64,000 bases of DNA from Acidovorax benzenivorans (GTDB taxonomy: Bacteria; Pseudomonadota; Gammaproteobacteria; Burkholderiales; Burkholderiaceae_C). The notes beneath the pieces are model-generated. The model worked only from the letters and a program-made list of their open reading frames with translations. It searched no databases and was not told where the DNA came from. The DNA lies in assembly GCF_028680575.1 (NCBI RefSeq), contig NZ_JAPCKI010000006.1:1-64000 (forward strand), in the 5' to 3' direction. The first letter of the stretch is position 1. Every line of letters starts with the position of its first letter. Positions 25,796-35,999 of this stretch are shown in pieces. The position numbers were made by a program, and so were the translations under genes.

Positions 25796-25885
25796 CCCCC
25801 TGAGCCGCCTGCGGCGCCTTCCCCCAAGGGGGACGCACCCGGTGGCCTGGCAAAGCCAGCTCCACGGGTGCACTGGGATGGGCCT
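25796..25885. repeat. Second dispersed repeat family, copy 1
   Basis: The stretch CCCCTGAGCCGCCTGCGGCG followed by CCTTCCCCCAAGGGGGACGC matches the stretch after mrpC. It has an internal palindrome CCCCCAAGGGGG and a second dyad (GGCCTGGCAAAGCCAG). Repeats of this kind are common between genes in Comamonadaceae, in my recollection. Confidence 0.6.
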
Positions 25886-25931
25886 GCGCCAGTAATGACG
25901 GGCGCTTGCACCCAATGGACGAAAGATACCG

Positions 25932-27977
25932 ATGTATAGCACCGCATTCCTTGATCTCCCCGCCCTGCAAGCCGCTGCAGGCGAAGTCCCCCTGCCCGGC
26001 TCCAAGAGCATTTCCAACCGCGTGCTGCTGCTGGCGGCGCTGAGCAGCGGCACCACCACCGTGCACGACCTGCTGGCGTCCGATGACACCCGGGTGATGC
26101 TGGACGCACTGCGCCAGATCGGCTGCGTGGTGGACGAGTCCGGGGGCAGCACGGTGCACATCACTGGCCTGGGTGGCAGCACGCCGCTGTCGCCCGCCAA
26201 ACTGTTCCTGGGCAACGCCGGCACCGCCATGCGCCCGCTGACGGCGGCGTTGGCGCTGTTGGGTGGGGAGTTCGAGCTGTCGGGTGTGCCGCGCATGCAT
26301 GAGCGCCCCATCGGCGATCTGGTCGATGCGCTGCGCCAATTGGGTTGCCAGATCGATTACCTGGGCAATGATGGCTACCCCCCGCTGCGCATCGCGCATG
26401 CGCAGGGGGTTCCCGCCCTGGCGCTGGCAGCACCGATCCGCGTTCGCGGCGATGTGTCCAGCCAGTTCCTGACAGCCCTGCTCATGGCGCTGCCGCTGGC
26501 CGCCGTCACTCAGCCCATCGTGATCGAGGTGGTGGGCGAGCTGATTTCCAAGCCCTACATCGCCATCACCCTGCAGCTGCTGGCACGCTTTGGCATCGTG
26601 GTCGAGCACCAAAACTGGCAGCGCTTCACCATTGCTGCAGGCAGCCGCTATCAATCCCCGGGAGACATCCATGTGGAGGCAGATGCGTCATCTGCTAGCT
26701 ATTTCATAGCGCTTGGGGCAATAGTGACCGGCGCTACCGGCCAAAAAGACGCCAAATCCGGCATCAAGATACAAGGTGTGGGCCTCGATTCGATCCAGGG
26801 CGACATCCGCTTTGTGGAAGCGGCCCGGGCCATGGGCGCGGTGGTTACCGGTGGCCCCAACTGGCTGCAGATCGACCGCGGCGCGTGGCCCCTGCAAGCC
26901 ATTGACCTGGATTGCAACCACATCCCCGACGCGGCCATGACCCTGGCGGTGATGGCCTTGTACGCCAACGGCACCACCACGCTGCGCAACATCGCGAGCT
27001 GGCGCGTGAAGGAAACCGACCGCATCGCCGCCATGGCGACCGAACTGCGCAAACTCGGCGCCACGGTGGAAGAAGGCGCCGACTTCATCCGCGTGACCCC
27101 ACCAGAGCGTGTAGAAGACTGGAAACCCGCCAGCATCCACACTTATGACGACCACCGCGTGGCCATGTGTTTCTCGCTCGCAGCGTTCAACCCTGCCGCT
27201 CTGCCCGTGCGCATCGAAGACCCCAAGTGCGTAGCCAAGACCTTCCCGGACTACTTCGAGGCCTTGTTCTCGGTGGCCCAGGTGGCGGCGCCGCAGATTC
27301 CCGTGATCTGCATTGACGGCCCCACGGCATCGGGCAAAGGCACCGTGGCAGCGGCGGTAGCACAGCGGCTGGGCTATGGCTTCCTGGACTCAGGCGCGAT
27401 GTACCGCATCACCGCTCTCGCCGCGCTGCAGGCCGGCCTCGCCATAGACGCTGACCACGAAGCCCGTATCGCCACCCTGGCCCAGACGTTGCCAGTGCGG
27501 TTTGAGGGCAGCAAAGTGCTGCTGGGCAGCGACGATGTGACCGACGCCATTCGCACCGAAGAGGCGGGCATGAACGCGTCCCGCGTATCCGCCTTGCCCG
27601 CCGTGCGCACCGCGCTGGTTCAGCTCCAGCACAGCTTCCGGCGGTTGCCGGGGCTGGTGGCTGATGGCCGCGACATGGGCACGGTGATCTTCCCAGACGC
27701 GCCCTTGAAGGTGTTTTTGACCGCTAGCGCCGCCTGCCGCGCCGAGCGCCGTTATAAACAGTTGATTTCAAAGGGTTTTTCGGCTAGTATCGAAGACCTT
27801 CGCGCAGATTTGGAGGCGCGCGACGCCCGGGACAGCTCCCGCAGCGTTGCACCCCTCAAGCCCGCGCAGGACGCTCTGGTCCTGGACAACTCCGATTTGA
27901 CGATTGAACAAGCCGTTGAAAAGGTGCTGACCTGGTGGCAGGAGCGCCAGCCCTTCGCAGCTTCTGCGCAGCGCTGA
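25932..27977 (+). CDS. aroA-cmk: Bifunctional EPSP synthase/cytidylate kinase
   Basis: A 681-residue fusion. Residues 1 to about 450 are EPSP synthase ([17 protein letters not shown] near 19-35, [30 protein letters not shown]). Residues of about 456-681 are CMP kinase with the P-loop [10 protein letters not shown] near 459-468, [10 protein letters not shown], and RDARDSSR. The first half joins shikimate-3-phosphate and phosphoenolpyruvate; the second phosphorylates CMP/dCMP. The linker between them is only a few residues. Such fusions occur in Burkholderiales. A loop near residues 264-274 is about 9 residues longer than E. coli AroA and matches a dispersed repeat. Confidence 0.97.
   Translation: MYSTAFLDLPALQAAAGEVPLPGSKSISNRVLLLAALSSGTTTVHDLLASDDTRVMLDALRQIGCVVDESGGSTVHITGLGGSTPLSPAKLFLGNAGTAMRPLTAALALLGGEFELSGVPRMHERPIGDLVDALRQLGCQIDYLGNDGYPPLRIAHAQGVPALALAAPIRVRGDVSSQFLTALLMALPLAAVTQPIVIEVVGELISKPYIAITLQLLARFGIVVEHQNWQRFTIAAGSRYQSPGDIHVEADASSASYFIALGAIVTGATGQKDAKSGIKIQGVGLDSIQGDIRFVEAARAMGAVVTGGPNWLQIDRGAWPLQAIDLDCNHIPDAAMTLAVMALYANGTTTLRNIASWRVKETDRIAAMATELRKLGATVEEGADFIRVTPPERVEDWKPASIHTYDDHRVAMCFSLAAFNPAALPVRIEDPKCVAKTFPDYFEALFSVAQVAAPQIPVICIDGPTASGKGTVAAAVAQRLGYGFLDSGAMYRITALAALQAGLAIDADHEARIATLAQTLPVRFEGSKVLLGSDDVTDAIRTEEAGMNASRVSALPAVRTALVQLQHSFRRLPGLVADGRDMGTVIFPDAPLKVFLTASAACRAERRYKQLISKGFSASIEDLRADLEARDARDSSRSVAPLKPAQDALVLDNSDLTIEQAVEKVLTWWQERQPFAASAQR
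26691..26748. repeat. Stem-loop repeat copy inside aroA
   Basis: TAGCTATTTCATAGCGCTTG, then GGCGCTACCGGCCAAAAAG, follows the pattern of the intergenic copies. It keeps the aroA frame and encodes [20 protein letters not shown]. Confidence 0.55.
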
Positions 27978-28172
27978 CAACGTGGAGCCCTCGGGCTCCA
28001 GGCAAGGTCGAAAGGCTTTGCCACAGGCCCACACAGCCCCTCTCGCGCGCCAGCGCACAGGTTGTGTGGATCGATAACCTAACCCGCGGCTCTGCCGCAA
28101 AAAACCACCGCAAGCAGCTATAAAAACAGTAGCAATGGTGCTACTGGAATCCTGTTTGTGGCAAGGAAACAC

Positions 28173-29858
28173 ATGTCCGAATCTTTTGCCGCCCTTTTTG
28201 AAGAATCCTTGCAGCGCACCGAAATGCGCCCAGGCGAAGTCATCACCGCTGAAGTCGTGCGCGTTGAGCACAACTTCGTGGTCGTGAACGCTGGCCTCAA
28301 GTCCGAAGCCTACGTGCCGCTGGAAGAGTTCAAGAACGACAAGGGCGAAGTCGAAGTCCAAGTGGGTGACTTCGTGTCGGTGGCCATTGGTTCCATCGAA
28401 AACGGCTACGGCGACACCATCCTGTCGCGTGACACCGCCAAGCGTCTGGCCTCCTGGATGAGCCTGGAAAAGGCCCTGGAATCCGGCGAATTCGTCACTG
28501 GCACGACCAGCGGCAAGGTCAAGGGCGGCCTGACTGTCCTGGTCAACGGCATCCGCGCATTCCTGCCCGGTTCGCTGATCGATACCCGTCCGATCAAGGA
28601 TCTGACGCCGTACGAAAACAAGACCATGGAATTCAAGGTCATCAAGCTGGACCGCAAGCGCAACAACGTGGTGCTGAGCCGCCGCGCTGTGGTGGAAGCC
28701 TCCATGGGCGAAGAGCGCGCCAAGCTGATGGAAACCCTGAAGGAAGGCTCCATCGTTCAAGGCGTGGTCAAGAACATCACCGAATACGGTGCGTTCGTGG
28801 ACCTGGGCGGTATCGACGGTCTGCTGCACATCACCGACATGGCATGGCGCCGCGTGCGTCACCCTTCCGAAGTGGTGACCGCTGGCCAAGAAATCACCGC
28901 CAAGATCCTGAAGTTCGACACCGAAAAGAACCGTGTCTCGCTGGGTCTGAAGCAAATGGGCGACGACCCATGGATGGGCGTGAACCGCCGCTACCCACAA
29001 TCGACCCGCCTGTTCGGCAAGATCACGAACATTGCCGACTACGGCGCGTTCGTCGAACTCGAACCCGGCATCGAAGGCCTGGTGCACGTGTCTGAAATGG
29101 ACTGGACCAACAAGAACATCGCTCCCGCCAAGCTGGTTTCGCTGGGCGACGAAGTCGAAGTCATGGTTCTGGAAATCGACGAAGACAAGCGCCGTATCAG
29201 CCTGGGCATGAAGCAGTGCAAGGCCAACCCATGGCAAGAATTCGCCCAGGACACGAAGCGCGGCGACCGCGTGAAGGGTCCTATCAAGTCGATTACCGAC
29301 TTCGGCGTGTTCGTGGGCCTGGCTGCCGGCATCGACGGCCTGGTGCACCTGTCCGACCTGTCGTGGAACGAACCCGGCGAAGCCGCTGTTCGTAACTACA
29401 AGAAGGGCCAAGAAGTCGAAGCCATCGTGCTGGCTGTGGACGTGGACCGCGAACGCATCTCGCTGGGCATCAAGCAGCTCGACGGCGACCCATTCACGAC
29501 CTTCGTGACCGTGAACGACAAGGGCCAGACGGTGACCGGCAAGGTCAAGACCGTGGACGCCCGTGGCGCTGAAATCGACCTCGGCGAAGACATCGTGGGC
29601 TACCTGCGCGCTTCGGAAATCTCCCGCGACCGCGTGGAAGATGCCCGCAACGTGCTCAAGGAAGGCGACGAAGTCACTGCTGTGGTGGTCAATGTGGATC
29701 GCAAGACCCGCAACATCCAGCTGTCGATCAAGCAAAAGGACATGGCCGACGAGCAAGGCGCCATGGCCAGCCTGAGCCAGCAATCGAGCCGCGAAAGCGC
29801 CGGCACGACCAGCCTGGGCGCCCTGCTGCGCGCCAAGCTGGACAACTCGGAAAAGTAA
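28173..29858 (+). CDS. rpsA: Ribosomal protein S1
   Basis: A 561-residue protein with six S1 domains; repeats two to six are seen in phrases such as [40 protein letters not shown] and [20 protein letters not shown]. It unfolds mRNA at the start codon on the 30S subunit. I chose the ATG at 28173 ([12 protein letters not shown]) because AAGGA lies 5 nt before it; an ATG at 28158 is less likely. The rpsA-ihfB order is typical for proteobacteria. Confidence 0.98.
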   Translation: MSESFAALFEESLQRTEMRPGEVITAEVVRVEHNFVVVNAGLKSEAYVPLEEFKNDKGEVEVQVGDFVSVAIGSIENGYGDTILSRDTAKRLASWMSLEKALESGEFVTGTTSGKVKGGLTVLVNGIRAFLPGSLIDTRPIKDLTPYENKTMEFKVIKLDRKRNNVVLSRRAVVEASMGEERAKLMETLKEGSIVQGVVKNITEYGAFVDLGGIDGLLHITDMAWRRVRHPSEVVTAGQEITAKILKFDTEKNRVSLGLKQMGDDPWMGVNRRYPQSTRLFGKITNIADYGAFVELEPGIEGLVHVSEMDWTNKNIAPAKLVSLGDEVEVMVLEIDEDKRRISLGMKQCKANPWQEFAQDTKRGDRVKGPIKSITDFGVFVGLAAGIDGLVHLSDLSWNEPGEAAVRNYKKGQEVEAIVLAVDVDRERISLGIKQLDGDPFTTFVTVNDKGQTVTGKVKTVDARGAEIDLGEDIVGYLRASEISRDRVEDARNVLKEGDEVTAVVVNVDRKTRNIQLSIKQKDMADEQGAMASLSQQSSRESAGTTSLGALLRAKLDNSEK

Positions 29859-29936
29859 AGCGCTGCCCCGCCAAGGAGCCTCTGCGCGAATCGAGCCACG
29901 CGAAGATTCATGCAGAGGCCTCTTGGACGGTCAGAC

Positions 29937-29966
29937 AGCGGGCGCCTCGGCGCCCGCTCTTTTTTC
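29937..29966 (+). terminator. Terminator after rpsA
   Basis: A 10-bp GC-rich stem (29937-29946 with 29949-29958) followed by CTTTTTTC, before ihfB. Confidence 0.85.
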
Positions 29967-29980
29967 AGCCAAGACTGCCT

Positions 29981-30328
29981 ATGTCCCAAGATTCCATGAC
30001 CCGCTCAGACCTCGTCGAAGAACTGGCCGCCCGCTTCGGCCAGCTCACCCACCGCGATGCCGAATACGCCGTCAAGACCATTCTGGACGCCGTGGGCGAG
30101 GCGCTGGTACGTGGGCACCGCATTGAGATCCGGGGCTTTGGCAGTTTCTCGGTGAACCACCGCCCTCCGCGCATGGGCCGCAATCCGCGCAGCGGCGAGG
30201 CCGTGGCCATTCCCGAAAAACGTGTGCCCCATTTCAAGCCGGGCAAGGCCCTGCGCGAAGCCGTGGACAAACGCACGGCCGAAATGGAAGAAAAGACCCA
30301 GCCCGCAACAAGCGCTACGGGTACTTGA
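29981..30328 (+). CDS. ihfB: Integration host factor beta subunit
   Basis: A 115-residue HU/IHF protein. [20 protein letters not shown] (about 49-68) is the DNA-binding arm with the intercalating Pro in NPRSGEA. A 20-residue hydrophilic tail extends past the usual 94. It bends DNA with the alpha subunit and helps many recombinases. The start may be at MTRSDLV (29996) instead. Confidence 0.96.
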   Translation: MSQDSMTRSDLVEELAARFGQLTHRDAEYAVKTILDAVGEALVRGHRIEIRGFGSFSVNHRPPRMGRNPRSGEAVAIPEKRVPHFKPGKALREAVDKRTAEMEEKTQPATSATGT

Positions 30329-30385
30329 TATCAAAATTAATAGCTGCAAGCGCATGATGCACCTGCGCTCGTAGCCTTTTTGACC
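30328..30385. repeat. Comamonadaceae stem-loop repeat, copy 3 (ihfB-lapA)
   Basis: ATCAAAATTAATAGCTGCAA, then GCGCA paired with TGCGC, then GTAGCCTTTTTGACC, in the same layout as the other copies. It begins right at the ihfB stop. Confidence 0.65.
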
Positions 30386-30460
30386 CTTATGCGCGGACAG
30401 CCGATACACATGGGGCTGCAGCGCCAAGCTCTTAGAATCGCCCCACCACTGGGGAGACCG

Positions 30461-30787
30461 ATGAAATACCTCCTGTGGCTGCTCAAGGCAGCCATTTTTT
30501 TTACGCTCTTCGCCTTCGCGCTGAACAATCAGCAGGACGCGACCGTGCACTTTTTCTTTGGCACCCAATGGCGCGCGCCCTTGGTGCTGGTGGTGCTGAC
30601 CGCCTTTGCTGCGGGGCTGGTCGTGGGGGCCCTGGGCATGGTGCCGCGCTGGTGGAGGCACCGCACCGCAGCCCGCCGCGCCCAGGCGGCGGTCATTGCA
30701 CCCGCCCCCGTGGTGCCACCTGCCCCCAACGCTACGCCCACAGCGCCCCCACCACCTCCTGACCTGTCTTCGATCCATGGAATTTGA
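30461..30787 (+). CDS. lapA: LapA domain inner-membrane protein
   Basis: A 108-residue protein with two transmembrane helices (about 4-22 and 40-60) and the short periplasmic NNQQDATVHFFFG between them, the DUF1049/LapA pattern, then a Pro/Ala-rich cytoplasmic tail. It is paired with lapB, with which it overlaps by 11 bp; in E. coli the pair regulates lipopolysaccharide synthesis through LpxC turnover. Confidence 0.88.
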   Translation: MKYLLWLLKAAIFFTLFAFALNNQQDATVHFFFGTQWRAPLVLVVLTAFAAGLVVGALGMVPRWWRHRTAARRAQAAVIAPAPVVPPAPNATPTAPPPPPDLSSIHGI

Positions 30788-31934
30788 CCTGAGCTGGATA
30801 CTGCTGGGCCTGCCCCTGGCTTTTGTGCTGGGTTGGCTGGCTTCGCGCTTTGACCTGCGCCAGCTGCGTGCGGAGAACCGGCGGGCGCCCAAGGCGTACT
30901 TCAAGGGCCTGAACTTCCTGCTCAACGAACAGCAGGACCAGGCCATCGACGCTTTCATCGAGGCCGTGCAGAACGACCCCGATACGTCCGAGCTGCACTT
31001 CGCGCTGGGCAACCTGTTTCGCCGCCGGGGCGAATACGACCGCGCCGTGCGTGTGCACGAGCACCTGCTCTCGCGCGGCGATCTGAGCCGTACTGATCGC
31101 GAGCGCGCCCAACATGCACTGGCACTCGACTTCTTGAAAGCCGGGCTGCTGGACCGCGCCGAAGACGCGCTGCAGCGCCTGGAAGGTACCCCGTTCGAGG
31201 CCCAGGCCCGCTTGGCCCTGCTGGCCATCTACGAACGCTCGCGCGACTGGCCCCACGCCGCCACCATCGCCCGCAAGATGCACGATGCCGACCAGGGCGA
31301 CTTCAGCACCCGGCAAGCCCACTACCTGTGCGAGCAGGCGCTGGCGCTGAGCGCCCAGGGCGACCTGCCGGGTGCCCAGGCCTTGCTGGAGCAGGCCGTG
31401 ACCGCCGCCCCCGAAGCAGCGCGCGCGCGCATTGAGCTGGCACGCCTGCAACGCCTCATGGGCCAACCCGCAGCAGTGCTGTCCACACTCAAAACCTTGG
31501 GCGAGCACAACCCCGCAGCGCTACCCCTGGCAGCCCCGCTGCTGGTCGAGGCCGCAACGGCCACCGGCCGCACACAAGAAGTGCACGCCCTGCTGCAGGC
31601 CCACTACGCGCAGGCGCCTTCGCTGGACGTGCTGGAAAGCATCGTGGCCATGGAAGCCGCCGACGAGGCCACCCGCCCATCCGCCCGCCAGCGCTATGTG
31701 GAGCACCTGGACAAGGAGCGCTCGCTGGTCGCAGCCGCCAAGTGGCTGGCCACCGAAAAGCTGGAGCATGAGGAATTTCATCCCCAGGTCCAACGTGCTC
31801 TGGACCATGCCGTCAAGCCCCTGACCCGCTACCGCTGCGCGGCCTGCGGTTTCGAGGCCCGCCAGCATTTCTGGCAATGCCCCGGCTGCCAGACCTGGGA
31901 CAGCTACCCTGCACGCCGGGTCGAAGAACTCTGA
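30777..31934 (+). CDS. lapB: Lipopolysaccharide assembly protein LapB (YciM)
   Basis: A 385-residue protein: N-terminal membrane anchor (WILLGLPLAFVLGWLAS), nine or so TPR helices (LNEQQDQAIDAFIEAVQNDP, and on) and a C-terminal rubredoxin-like zinc ribbon YRCAACGF...WQCPGCQTW with four Cys. With FtsH it controls LpxC level and so lipopolysaccharide amount. I chose MEFDLSW (30777), which starts inside lapA. Confidence 0.95.
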   Translation: MEFDLSWILLGLPLAFVLGWLASRFDLRQLRAENRRAPKAYFKGLNFLLNEQQDQAIDAFIEAVQNDPDTSELHFALGNLFRRRGEYDRAVRVHEHLLSRGDLSRTDRERAQHALALDFLKAGLLDRAEDALQRLEGTPFEAQARLALLAIYERSRDWPHAATIARKMHDADQGDFSTRQAHYLCEQALALSAQGDLPGAQALLEQAVTAAPEAARARIELARLQRLMGQPAAVLSTLKTLGEHNPAALPLAAPLLVEAATATGRTQEVHALLQAHYAQAPSLDVLESIVAMEAADEATRPSARQRYVEHLDKERSLVAAAKWLATEKLEHEEFHPQVQRALDHAVKPLTRYRCAACGFEARQHFWQCPGCQTWDSYPARRVEEL

Positions 31935-31965
31935 TCTGCCCACTCCAAAACCAAGGTTCACCTCC

Positions 31966-32421
31966 ATGCTGAAGAAATTGCTGACCCTGATCGCCTCCCT
32001 GCTGCTGGCCACCGCCGCCTTCGCCGCCGTGGACGCGAACTCCGCCACCGAAGCCGAACTCGACGGCATCAAAGGTATTGGGCCGGGCCTGTCGGCCCGC
32101 ATCCTGCAAGAGCGCCAGAACGCACCCTTCAAGGACTGGGCGGACTTCATCGGCCGTGTGGGGGGCGTGGGCAACAAGAGCGCCGTCAACTTCTCCAAAG
32201 AAGGCCTTACCGTCAACGGCAAGAAATACAGCGCGGCAGCCGCCGCCAAGGCAGAAGCCAAGAACAAACAAAAACACAGCAGCGCCCAGGCAGCGGACAG
32301 CAAGGCCCGTGGCAGCGCTGGCAAGGAGGCGGCCACACCAGCCGCCACACCGACGGCGGCACCAGCCGCCCAGGCTCCTGCAGCTCCTGCAGCTCCTGCA
32401 GCCAGCGCTAGCAAAAACTAA
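31966..32421 (+). CDS. ComEA-like helix-hairpin-helix protein
   Basis: A 151-residue protein with a signal peptide (MLKKLLTLIASLLLATAAFA), one helix-hairpin-helix pair (VDANSATEAELDGIKGIGPG, then ILQERQ...DWADFIGRVGGVG), and a long Ala/Lys then Ala/Pro tail. Secreted helix-hairpin-helix proteins of this sort bind DNA in natural transformation (ComEA). The rest of a competence machine is not here, so uptake is inferred. Confidence 0.85.
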   Translation: MLKKLLTLIASLLLATAAFAAVDANSATEAELDGIKGIGPGLSARILQERQNAPFKDWADFIGRVGGVGNKSAVNFSKEGLTVNGKKYSAAAAAKAEAKNKQKHSSAQAADSKARGSAGKEAATPAATPTAAPAAQAPAAPAAPAASASKN

Positions 32422-32439
32422 GCAGACTTTACAAGCAGC

Positions 32440-32467
32440 AAGCCCGCTCTAGCGGGCTTGTTTTCTT
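32440..32467 (+). terminator. Terminator after comEA-like gene
   Basis: A 9-bp stem AAGCCCGCT/AGCGGGCTT followed by GTTTTCTT. Confidence 0.85.
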
Positions 32468-32537
32468 GTACTCATCACCAGCGCGGCACCAAGGGCTGGG
32501 CAGGGTTTTTAGGGGCAACCCCTAAAATCGTTCGCGC

Positions 32538-35483
32538 ATGCCCCTGATCACGCTCATCCTTCTCCCCTTCATCGGCAGCCTGCTGGCGGCGGTTCTGCCC
32601 TCCAACGCCCGCAATACCGAGTCCACCCTGGCAGGACTTATCGCCTTGTTCTGCACGGTGCAGGCGGCGCTTTACTTCCCCGAGATTGCCGATGGCGGTG
32701 TGATCCGGCAAGAGCTGGCCTGGCTACCCGCTCTGGGCCTGAACCTCATCATCCGCATGGACGGCTTTGCCTGGATGTTCTGCATGCTGGTGCTGGGCGT
32801 GGGCAGCCTGGTGGTGCTGTATGCGCGCTACTACATGTCGCCCGCCGACCCGGTGCCGCGCTTCTTCTCGTTTTTTCTTGCCTTCATGGGCGCGATGGCG
32901 GGCGTGGTGCTGTCGGGCAACATCATCCAGATCGCATTCTTCTGGGAGCTGACCAGCCTGTTCTCCTTCTTGCTGATCGGCTACTGGCACCACCGCAAGG
33001 ACGCCCGGCGCGGTGCGCGCATGGCGCTGACGGTCACGGGCACGGGCGGGTTGGCCATGCTGGCGGGCATGCTGGTGCTGGGCCACATCGTGGGCAGCTA
33101 TGACCTCGACCATGTGCTGGCCGCCAGGCAGTTGATCCAGAACCACCCGCTCTACACCACCGCACTCGTCCTGATTCTGCTGGGCGCGCTCACCAAAAGC
33201 GCGCAGTTCCCGTTCCACTTCTGGCTGCCCAACGCCATGGCCGCGCCCACGCCGGTGTCGGCCTACCTGCACTCGGCCACCATGGTCAAGGCAGGCGTGT
33301 TTCTGCTGGCGCGACTGTGGCCGGCGCTGGCGGGCACCGAGCAATGGTTCTGGCTGGTGGGTGGCGCGGGCCTGGCCACGCTGCTGGTGGGTGGCTATGC
33401 AGCCATGTTCCAGAACGACCTCAAGGGGCTGCTGGCCTATTCGACCATTTCGCACCTGGGTCTCATTACGCTGCTGCTGGGCCTGAACAGCCCGCTCGCT
33501 GCCGTGGCCGCCGTGTTCCACATCATGAACCACGCCACCTTCAAGGCCTCGCTGTTCATGGCCGTCGGCATCGTGGACCATGAAAGTGGCACACGCGACA
33601 TACGGCGCCTGTCGGGCTTGCGCACCATGATGCCCATCACCGCCACCCTGGCCATGGTGGCCAGCGCGGCGATGGCGGGCGTGCCACTGCTCAACGGCTT
33701 CCTGTCCAAGGAAATGTTCTTTGCCGAAACGGTGTACGTGAACACCACGCCCCTGCTGGAATGGCTGCTGCCCACCGCCGCCACCGTGGCCGGCATGTTC
33801 AGCGTGGCGTATTCGCTGCGCTTCACGGTGGACGTGTTCTGGGGCCCGCCCGCCACCGACCTGCCGCGTCCACCCCATGAGCCACCGCACTGGATGCGGG
33901 TGCCGGTCGAGCTGCTGGTGCTGGCCTGCCTGGTGGTGGGCACGCTGCCCGCGTGGTCGGTAGGCACCTATCTGGCCGCAGCTGCGCGGCCCGTGGTGGG
34001 GGGCGAGCTGCCCACTTACAGCCTGGCGGTCTGGCACGGATTCAACACGCCCTTTGTGATGAGCCTGGTGGCGCTGGGTGGGGGTGTGGCGCTGTACGCG
34101 CTGCTGCGCTGGCAACGCGCAAAAGACGCCATCGATGCGCCCCCCGTCATGCAGCACATCAACGGCCAGCGTGCCTTTGAGACCACGCTGGCCGTGATCA
34201 GCCTGATGGGCCGCAACGGCCGCCGCCTGCTGGGCACGGGCCGCCTGCAGTGGCAGATGTTCTGGCTGGTCTGCGCCGCGCTGGTGGCAGGCACCCTGCC
34301 CCTGTGGGCGCGGGGCTTGCCGATTGGCGACCGGGTGCAGTTGCCGCTGTCGCCCGCCTTTGCGCTGCTGTGGCTGCTGGGCGCCATGTGCGCCGTGGCG
34401 GCGGCATGGCAGGCCAAATACCACCGGTTGGCGGCCCTGACGCTGGTGGGCGGCTCCGGGCTGTGCGTGTGCCTGACCTTCCTGTGGTTCTCGGCACCCG
34501 ACCTGGCGCTCACGCAGATCGTGGTGGAGGTGGTGACCACCATCCTCATCCTGCTGGGCCTGCGCTGGCTGCCCCGGCGGGACGAAAGCCTGCGCGTGCC
34601 CACGCTCGCCGAAGAACGGCGCACCCAATTGCGGCGCTACCGCGACATGGCGCTGACGCTGGCCGCTGGCGGTGGCATGGCACTGCTGTCGTTCGTGATG
34701 ATGCGCCGCCCGTTCCCGGACAGCACCTCCACGTTCTTTCTGGAAAACGCACTGACCGGCGGCGGCGGCACCAATGTGGTCAACGTGATGCTGGTGGACT
34801 TCCGGGGCTTCGACACCTTTGGCGAGATCGTGGTGCTGGGCGTCGTGGCGCTCACCGTGTATGCGCTGCTGCGGCGCTTTCGGCCCGCACGCGAGGTGAT
34901 GGACCTGCCCCCACAGCAACGAGCCCTGCCCGCTGATGTGGACACCGACCTGGGCAGCCCACGCCAGACGGCCGACACCGCCGTGGGCTACCTGATGGTG
35001 CCCGCCGTGCTGGTGCGACTGATGCTGCCGTTTGCCACGCTGGTGGCGGTGTACCTGTTCATGCGCGGGCACAACGAGCCCGGCGGCGGCTTTGTGGCGG
35101 GGCTGGTGTTCTCTGTGGCACTGCTGCTGCAGTACATCGTCTCCGGCACCTCCTGGGTCGAGGCCCACCTGCCGCTGTACCCGCGTCGCTGGATCGGTGC
35201 AGGGCTGCTGGCAGCACTGGCCACCGGCATGGGCGCGCTGGCCTGGGGCTATCCGTTTCTGACCAGCCACACGGCACATTTCTCGCTGCCCGTGGTGGGT
35301 GAAATCCATGTGGCCAGCGCGCTGTTCTTCGACATCGGCGTGTTCACCCTGGTGGTGGGCTCCACCATGCTCATCCTCACCGGCATTGCCCACCAGTCGG
35401 TGCGCAGCCACCGCTACCACAGCGCGCGTGTGGCCGAAGAAGCCCAGACCGCCGCTACACCCGGAGAAGGCCCATGGAACTGA
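32538..35483 (+). CDS. mrpA: Mrp-type Na+/H+ antiporter subunit A (with fused B domain)
   Basis: A 981-residue inner-membrane protein. About residues 1-500 resemble NuoL, with the conserved Glu in FFWELTSLFSFLLIGYW and Lys in LTKSAQFPFHFWLPNAMAAP. The part from about 640 to 800 is the MrpA C-terminal region, and the last 140 residues carry the MrpB-like domain (MRGHNEPGGGFVAGLVFSVA), so no separate mrpB is needed. It overlaps mrpC by 10 bp. The complex exports Na+ or K+ against protons at alkaline pH. Confidence 0.95.
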   Translation: MPLITLILLPFIGSLLAAVLPSNARNTESTLAGLIALFCTVQAALYFPEIADGGVIRQELAWLPALGLNLIIRMDGFAWMFCMLVLGVGSLVVLYARYYMSPADPVPRFFSFFLAFMGAMAGVVLSGNIIQIAFFWELTSLFSFLLIGYWHHRKDARRGARMALTVTGTGGLAMLAGMLVLGHIVGSYDLDHVLAARQLIQNHPLYTTALVLILLGALTKSAQFPFHFWLPNAMAAPTPVSAYLHSATMVKAGVFLLARLWPALAGTEQWFWLVGGAGLATLLVGGYAAMFQNDLKGLLAYSTISHLGLITLLLGLNSPLAAVAAVFHIMNHATFKASLFMAVGIVDHESGTRDIRRLSGLRTMMPITATLAMVASAAMAGVPLLNGFLSKEMFFAETVYVNTTPLLEWLLPTAATVAGMFSVAYSLRFTVDVFWGPPATDLPRPPHEPPHWMRVPVELLVLACLVVGTLPAWSVGTYLAAAARPVVGGELPTYSLAVWHGFNTPFVMSLVALGGGVALYALLRWQRAKDAIDAPPVMQHINGQRAFETTLAVISLMGRNGRRLLGTGRLQWQMFWLVCAALVAGTLPLWARGLPIGDRVQLPLSPAFALLWLLGAMCAVAAAWQAKYHRLAALTLVGGSGLCVCLTFLWFSAPDLALTQIVVEVVTTILILLGLRWLPRRDESLRVPTLAEERRTQLRRYRDMALTLAAGGGMALLSFVMMRRPFPDSTSTFFLENALTGGGGTNVVNVMLVDFRGFDTFGEIVVLGVVALTVYALLRRFRPAREVMDLPPQQRALPADVDTDLGSPRQTADTAVGYLMVPAVLVRLMLPFATLVAVYLFMRGHNEPGGGFVAGLVFSVALLLQYIVSGTSWVEAHLPLYPRRWIGAGLLAALATGMGALAWGYPFLTSHTAHFSLPVVGEIHVASALFFDIGVFTLVVGSTMLILTGIAHQSVRSHRYHSARVAEEAQTAATPGEGPWN

Positions 35484-35839
35484 TACTGGCCCTGGCCATC
35501 GGCGTGCTCACCGGCTCGGGCGTGTGGCTGCTACTGCGCCCGCGCACCTTCCAGGTCATCATGGGCCTGTCGCTGCTGTCGTACGCCGTCAACCTCTTCA
35601 TCTTCAGCATGGGCCGACTGGGCTTGGCCATCGACAAGGAGCCCGTGCTGCAGCCCGGCGTGCCGCAGGACCTGGCCCACTATGCCGACCCCATGCCCCA
35701 GGCCCTCACGCTCACCGCCATCGTGATCGGCTTTGCCATGACCGCCCTCTTCCTCGTGGTGCTGCTGGCGTCGCGCGGAATGGCCGGCACCGACCATGTG
35801 GATGGCACCCGCGCCAAGGATGCGCAGGAGATGCTGTGA
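35474..35839 (+). CDS. mrpC: Mrp antiporter subunit C
   Basis: A 121-residue NuoK-like protein with three transmembrane helices (LILALAIGVLTGSGVWLLL, VIMGLSLLSYAVNLFIF and TAIVIGFAMTALFLVVLL) and the conserved DPMPQALTLTAIVI segment. It starts inside the end of mrpA. Confidence 0.95.
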   Translation: MELILALAIGVLTGSGVWLLLRPRTFQVIMGLSLLSYAVNLFIFSMGRLGLAIDKEPVLQPGVPQDLAHYADPMPQALTLTAIVIGFAMTALFLVVLLASRGMAGTDHVDGTRAKDAQEML

Positions 35840-35847
35840 TGAAGCAA

Positions 35848-35945
35848 CACCCCCCTGAGGCGCTTCGCGCCTTCCCCCCGCTCTCGCAGCGCTGCGCGCT
35901 GCGGGCAGGGGGACGCAGCCCTCGATGCGGGGCGGCCCTTTCTCG
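35848..35945. repeat. Second dispersed repeat family, copy 2 (mrpC-mrpD)
   Basis: CCCCTGAGGCGCTTCGCG, CCTTCCCCCCGCTCTCGC and GCAGGGGGACGCAGCCCTCG match the family of 25,796. It fills the only real gap inside the mrp operon. Confidence 0.65.
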
Positions 35946-35999
35946 GCTGCTCTGGCCTAGGCCGCGCCAGTTTCGGTCGTTGTGCCATGGACAACCGAC

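Noticed and set aside
27745..27790. Possible repeat copy in the cmk half of the fusion
   Set aside because: The encoded [10 protein letters not shown] is normal CMP kinase sequence, so no inserted repeat is needed.
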